From contig CAYHEQ010000043.1 in assembly GCA_964355795.1 (NCBI GenBank), forward strand, positions 1-7,105: DNA of 7,105 nt, given 5' to 3'. The translations under genes and the position numbers were made by a program. Positions 5,517 to 7,105 of this stretch are shown piece after piece. The stretch comes from CAYHEQ01 sp964355795 (GTDB taxonomy: Bacteria > Patescibacteriota > JACPGU01). Numbering within the stretch: the stretch's first letter is position 1; each line of letters opens with the position of its first letter. The notes under the pieces were generated by a model that was not told the origin of the DNA, did no database searches, and saw nothing but the letters and a program-made list of their open reading frames with translations.

Positions 5517-5541
5517 ATTTTCGCAGCCCAACTGCGAAAAT
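5517..5541. terminator. Perfect 10-bp hairpin between dinD and the foldback element
   Basis: ATTTTCGCAG, loop CCCAA, CTGCGAAAAT. The symmetric A/T ends could give a bidirectional terminator, shielding dinD from the mobile element, but neither side has a long T-run. A run of eight Cs follows at 5552-5559. A protein-binding role is equally possible. Confidence 0.35.
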
Positions 5542-5778
5542 AACCTCTTAACCCCCCCCTCTAAAATATAAAAAAATTCAATTTTATTATTTATAGAAAT
5601 GCGGGGGTATTAGCCCCAAAAAGAAAAGCATATTTCACATAATGTCTCATAGTATCTGATGTCTTTGACTTTCTTACATATTAACTTAAATATAAAAGAA
5701 AGGCAAAGATATGGGAGAGCGAGAGCCCGAAGCGAACCAGATACTATGTGTTCGTATATCATACCCCTAAGCATCAAC

Positions 5779-5807
5779 ATGAAATATCCTTAAAAATCTA
5801 GTATACT
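5779..5807 (+). promoter_or_regulatory. Putative bridge-RNA promoter
   Basis: ATGAAA (5779-5784), 17 bases, and TATACT (5802-5807). The -10 is good and the -35 matches four of six. The start would fall at about 5814, exactly at the foot of the closing stem of the candidate RNA. Confidence 0.5.
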
Positions 5808-5810
5808 TTT

Positions 5811-5980
5811 AAAGGTGAGAGCTACGCACGCTGTGTTGAGGTTTTAGCCTCGTCGCATAACATGTAGTCTTCTTTAAAATACCTTAATTAGCGAATAAGT
5901 TAGTTGGGGATTATGCCCCGCATAACAAACGAACCTGCTATCGTATTAACCAAGAAGACGAATGCTGAACCCTCACCTTT
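5811..5980 (+). ncRNA. Candidate IS110 bridge RNA (seekRNA)
   Basis: IS110 elements encode a non-coding RNA whose two internal loops pair with target and donor DNA and guide the recombinase. Here AAAGGTGAG (5811-5819) and CTCACCTTT (5972-5980) form a 9-bp closing stem. Two stem-loops lie inside. The first is CTAC (5822-5825)/GTAG (5864-5867) with inner stem GAGG (5838-5841)/CCTC (5848-5851) and loop strands 5826-5837 and 5852-5863. The second is GTCTTCTT (5867-5874)/AAGAAGAC (5952-5959) with TTAAT/ATTAA, inner hairpin GGGG (5906-5909)/CCCC (5916-5919) and loop strands 5889-5905 and 5920-5944. Length and order resemble the 177-nt IS621 RNA: the first loop would bind target, the second donor. 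The call rests on position, fold and short guide matches. Confidence 0.65.
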
Positions 5981-6018
5981 CTCTTTCTTTTCTCTTTTCT
6001 TTCTCTTTGCACTTTCTC
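5973..6018 (+). other. Polypyrimidine tract between bridge RNA and transposase gene
   Basis: About 45 bases are almost pure C and T (only a few other bases), made of CTTT and TCTC units. It starts within the closing stem of the RNA and ends about 30 bases before the transposase ATG. A perfect 10-bp palindrome CTAATATTAG (6021-6030) follows. The role is unknown; it could mark RNA 3'-end formation or be a protein-binding spacer. Confidence 0.5.
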
Positions 6019-6046
6019 ATCTAATATTAGCTAAATAATTAAACAT

Positions 6047-7024
6047 ATGCAACAATATATTGGCGTTGACATTAGCAAAAGGGATTTCTATGCCTGTTTC
6101 ACTGAAAATGGAGACTCGATTAAATTCAATAATGATCATCAGGGAATAGGTATATTCCTCAAATACCTATCCAAGAACAAATACTCCAAAGAGGAAACAA
6201 CCATCGGAGTAGAATCAACCGGAGCCTACCATCTTCCCCTTAGTCTTCTCTGCTCCAACAAAAACTACACGATTAAAGTAATCAACCCCTTAATTACCAA
6301 GAACCAGAACCAAACCAGCATCAGACGTGTTAAAAACGATAAGAAAGACGCCCACCTGATCCGCTATTGCCTCACAAAAGGAGATGGCTACCAATTCCAT
6401 GAAACACCCAACTCATTAATCCTCAAGAACCTCGTCCGTCAGCGCGACTTTCTATCTTCCACCAAGAGAACCTTCAATATTAAACAACAAGACATCTCCT
6501 ACAAAGAAGAGTACATTAAAAACAAAATCACTTCAGTTAATCAAGAACTATCCCAATTCCTAGAAGAAAAGATTAAACTACTTGAAAAAGAATTAAAACA
6601 GCATAACCCCCAAACCCAGAAGCTTCTTCAATCCATCCCCGGGGTTGGTCCCATCACAGCAGTCAGTTTCATCTCTGAGGTAGGAGACATCAACAGATTC
6701 AAACATTCAAAGCAACTAACCGCTTACATAGGAATAGACCCCAGAACACATGAGAGCGGTACCAGCATCAAGGGAAAAGGACACATTACCAAAAGAGGAA
6801 ATAAAATCCTACGAACCAGACTCTTCAATGCTACTACCGTAGCAGTCCTCTACCCCAATATCTTCCAATCCTTCTTTCAGAAGAAAAGATCAGAAGGCAA
6901 ACCCTACCGAGTAGCTCTCGTAGCTACCATGCATAAAATGACCCATGTTATCTTTGCTGTCTGGAAGAGAGGAACACCCTACATTGAGAACAGAGTATTA
7001 AAAAAAGTAGTTGACGAGATATAG
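6047..7024 (+). CDS. IS110-family transposase (bridge-RNA-guided recombinase)
   Basis: The 325-residue protein has the two IS110 domains. The N-terminal RuvC-like DEDD domain (Pfam DEDD_Tnp_IS110) shows Asp8 (YIGVDIS), Glu56 (GVESTGAY), Asp98 and Asp101 (VKNDKKDAHLI). A coiled linker follows (about 160-190, rich in K, E and L). The C-terminal Transposase_20 domain begins with the helix-hairpin-helix SIPGVGPITAVSFISEVGD and contains HESGTSIKGKG; Ser237 of the SG pair is the likely nucleophile by comparison with IS621. It ends with TMHKMTHVIFAVWKRG. All key residues are present and there is no frameshift, so it is probably functional. The gene is rich in C- and A-ending codons unlike its neighbours, consistent with transfer. 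No clear Shine-Dalgarno precedes the ATG. Confidence 0.95.
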   Translation: MQQYIGVDISKRDFYACFTENGDSIKFNNDHQGIGIFLKYLSKNKYSKEETTIGVESTGAYHLPLSLLCSNKNYTIKVINPLITKNQNQTSIRRVKNDKKDAHLIRYCLTKGDGYQFHETPNSLILKNLVRQRDFLSSTKRTFNIKQQDISYKEEYIKNKITSVNQELSQFLEEKIKLLEKELKQHNPQTQKLLQSIPGVGPITAVSFISEVGDINRFKHSKQLTAYIGIDPRTHESGTSIKGKGHITKRGNKILRTRLFNATTVAVLYPNIFQSFFQKKRSEGKPYRVALVATMHKMTHVIFAVWKRGTPYIENRVLKKVVDEI

Positions 7025-7105
7025 TTAGTTATGTGAAGTCTGCTTTTCTGTTTGTTTTCTGTTAAGAAAACCGCATTTTCTGTAATTAATAAAATTGAAT
7101 TTTTT

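Larger units (their letters stand above)
5745..7035 (+). mobile_element. IS110-family insertion sequence
   Basis: The limits are inferred from a shared hexamer TATGTG at 5745-5750 and 7030-7035. Joining the flanks at it restores the surrounding palindrome (GTATCTG with CAGATAC, TTCACATA with TATGTGAA). The size of about 1285 bp, a long non-coding left end of about 300 bp and a right end only a few bases past the transposase stop fit the IS110 group. There are no terminal inverted repeats belonging to the element itself. It holds a candidate bridge RNA and one transposase gene, both on the plus strand, and looks intact. Confidence 0.65.
5571..7105. repeat. Long imperfect palindrome (foldback element) split by the IS110 element
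   Basis: The left part (5571-5744) and right part (7030 to the window edge) are arms of one foldback. Paired blocks from outside in are: AAAAATTCAATTTTATTA (5572-5589) with 7088-7105; TGCGG with CCGCA; AGAAAAGCA (5622-5630) with TGCTTTTCT (7041-7049); TTCACATA (5634-5641) with TATGTGAA (7030-7037); GTATCTG (5652-5658) with CAGATAC (5738-5744); and CTTTGACTTTCTT (5663-5675) with AAGAAAGGCAAAG (5696-5708, one mismatch). Both arms carry a different small side hairpin at the same point (GGGG-CCCC left, GTTTTCT-AGAAAAC right). Without the IS it would be about 250 bp. The right outer end may continue past the window. Confidence 0.72.

Overview
The window looks like a piece of a small bacterial genome of the Candidate Phyla Radiation (Patescibacteria) type. 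This is inferred from an operon of rpmF, a NusB-Nudix fusion and rnc, from AT-rich intergenic repeats, and from several start codons without a Shine-Dalgarno sequence. No rRNA or phylogenetic marker is present to fix the lineage.

Layout. (1) 1-1700: the 3' part of a D-alanyl-D-alanine carboxypeptidase gene, then a convergent Bro-N (phage antirepressor-like) gene. Behind the Bro-N gene lies a second, diverged copy of the carboxypeptidase tail, so the Bro-N gene is bracketed by two versions of the same gene end. (2) 1637-2048: a small unknown gene with a near-consensus promoter and a strong Shine-Dalgarno. (3) 2114-4490, minus strand: rpmF, nusB-nudix and rnc, driven by a near-consensus promoter and a leader of about 170 nt with nested and mutually exclusive pairings. 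A 115-bp MITE-like element sits directly after the rpmF stop, and single copies of its terminal motif lie on both sides of rnc. (4) 4490-5545: dinD on the minus strand, with a strong plus-strand terminator behind it that serves no visible gene. (5) 5571-7105: an IS110-family element inside one arm of a long imperfect palindrome.

The most interesting region is the last. The IS110 transposase is preceded by a candidate bridge RNA of about 170 nt. It has a closing stem and two stem-loops with internal loops, in the order known for IS110 bridge RNAs. Short stretches of those loops match the proposed element ends and flanks. Removing the sequence between two TATGTG copies (5745 and 7030) restores the interrupted palindrome, which supports the boundaries independently. 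Housekeeping genes (cell wall, ribosome, RNA processing) thus alternate with mobile and SOS/phage-type genes and several unexplained structured repeats.
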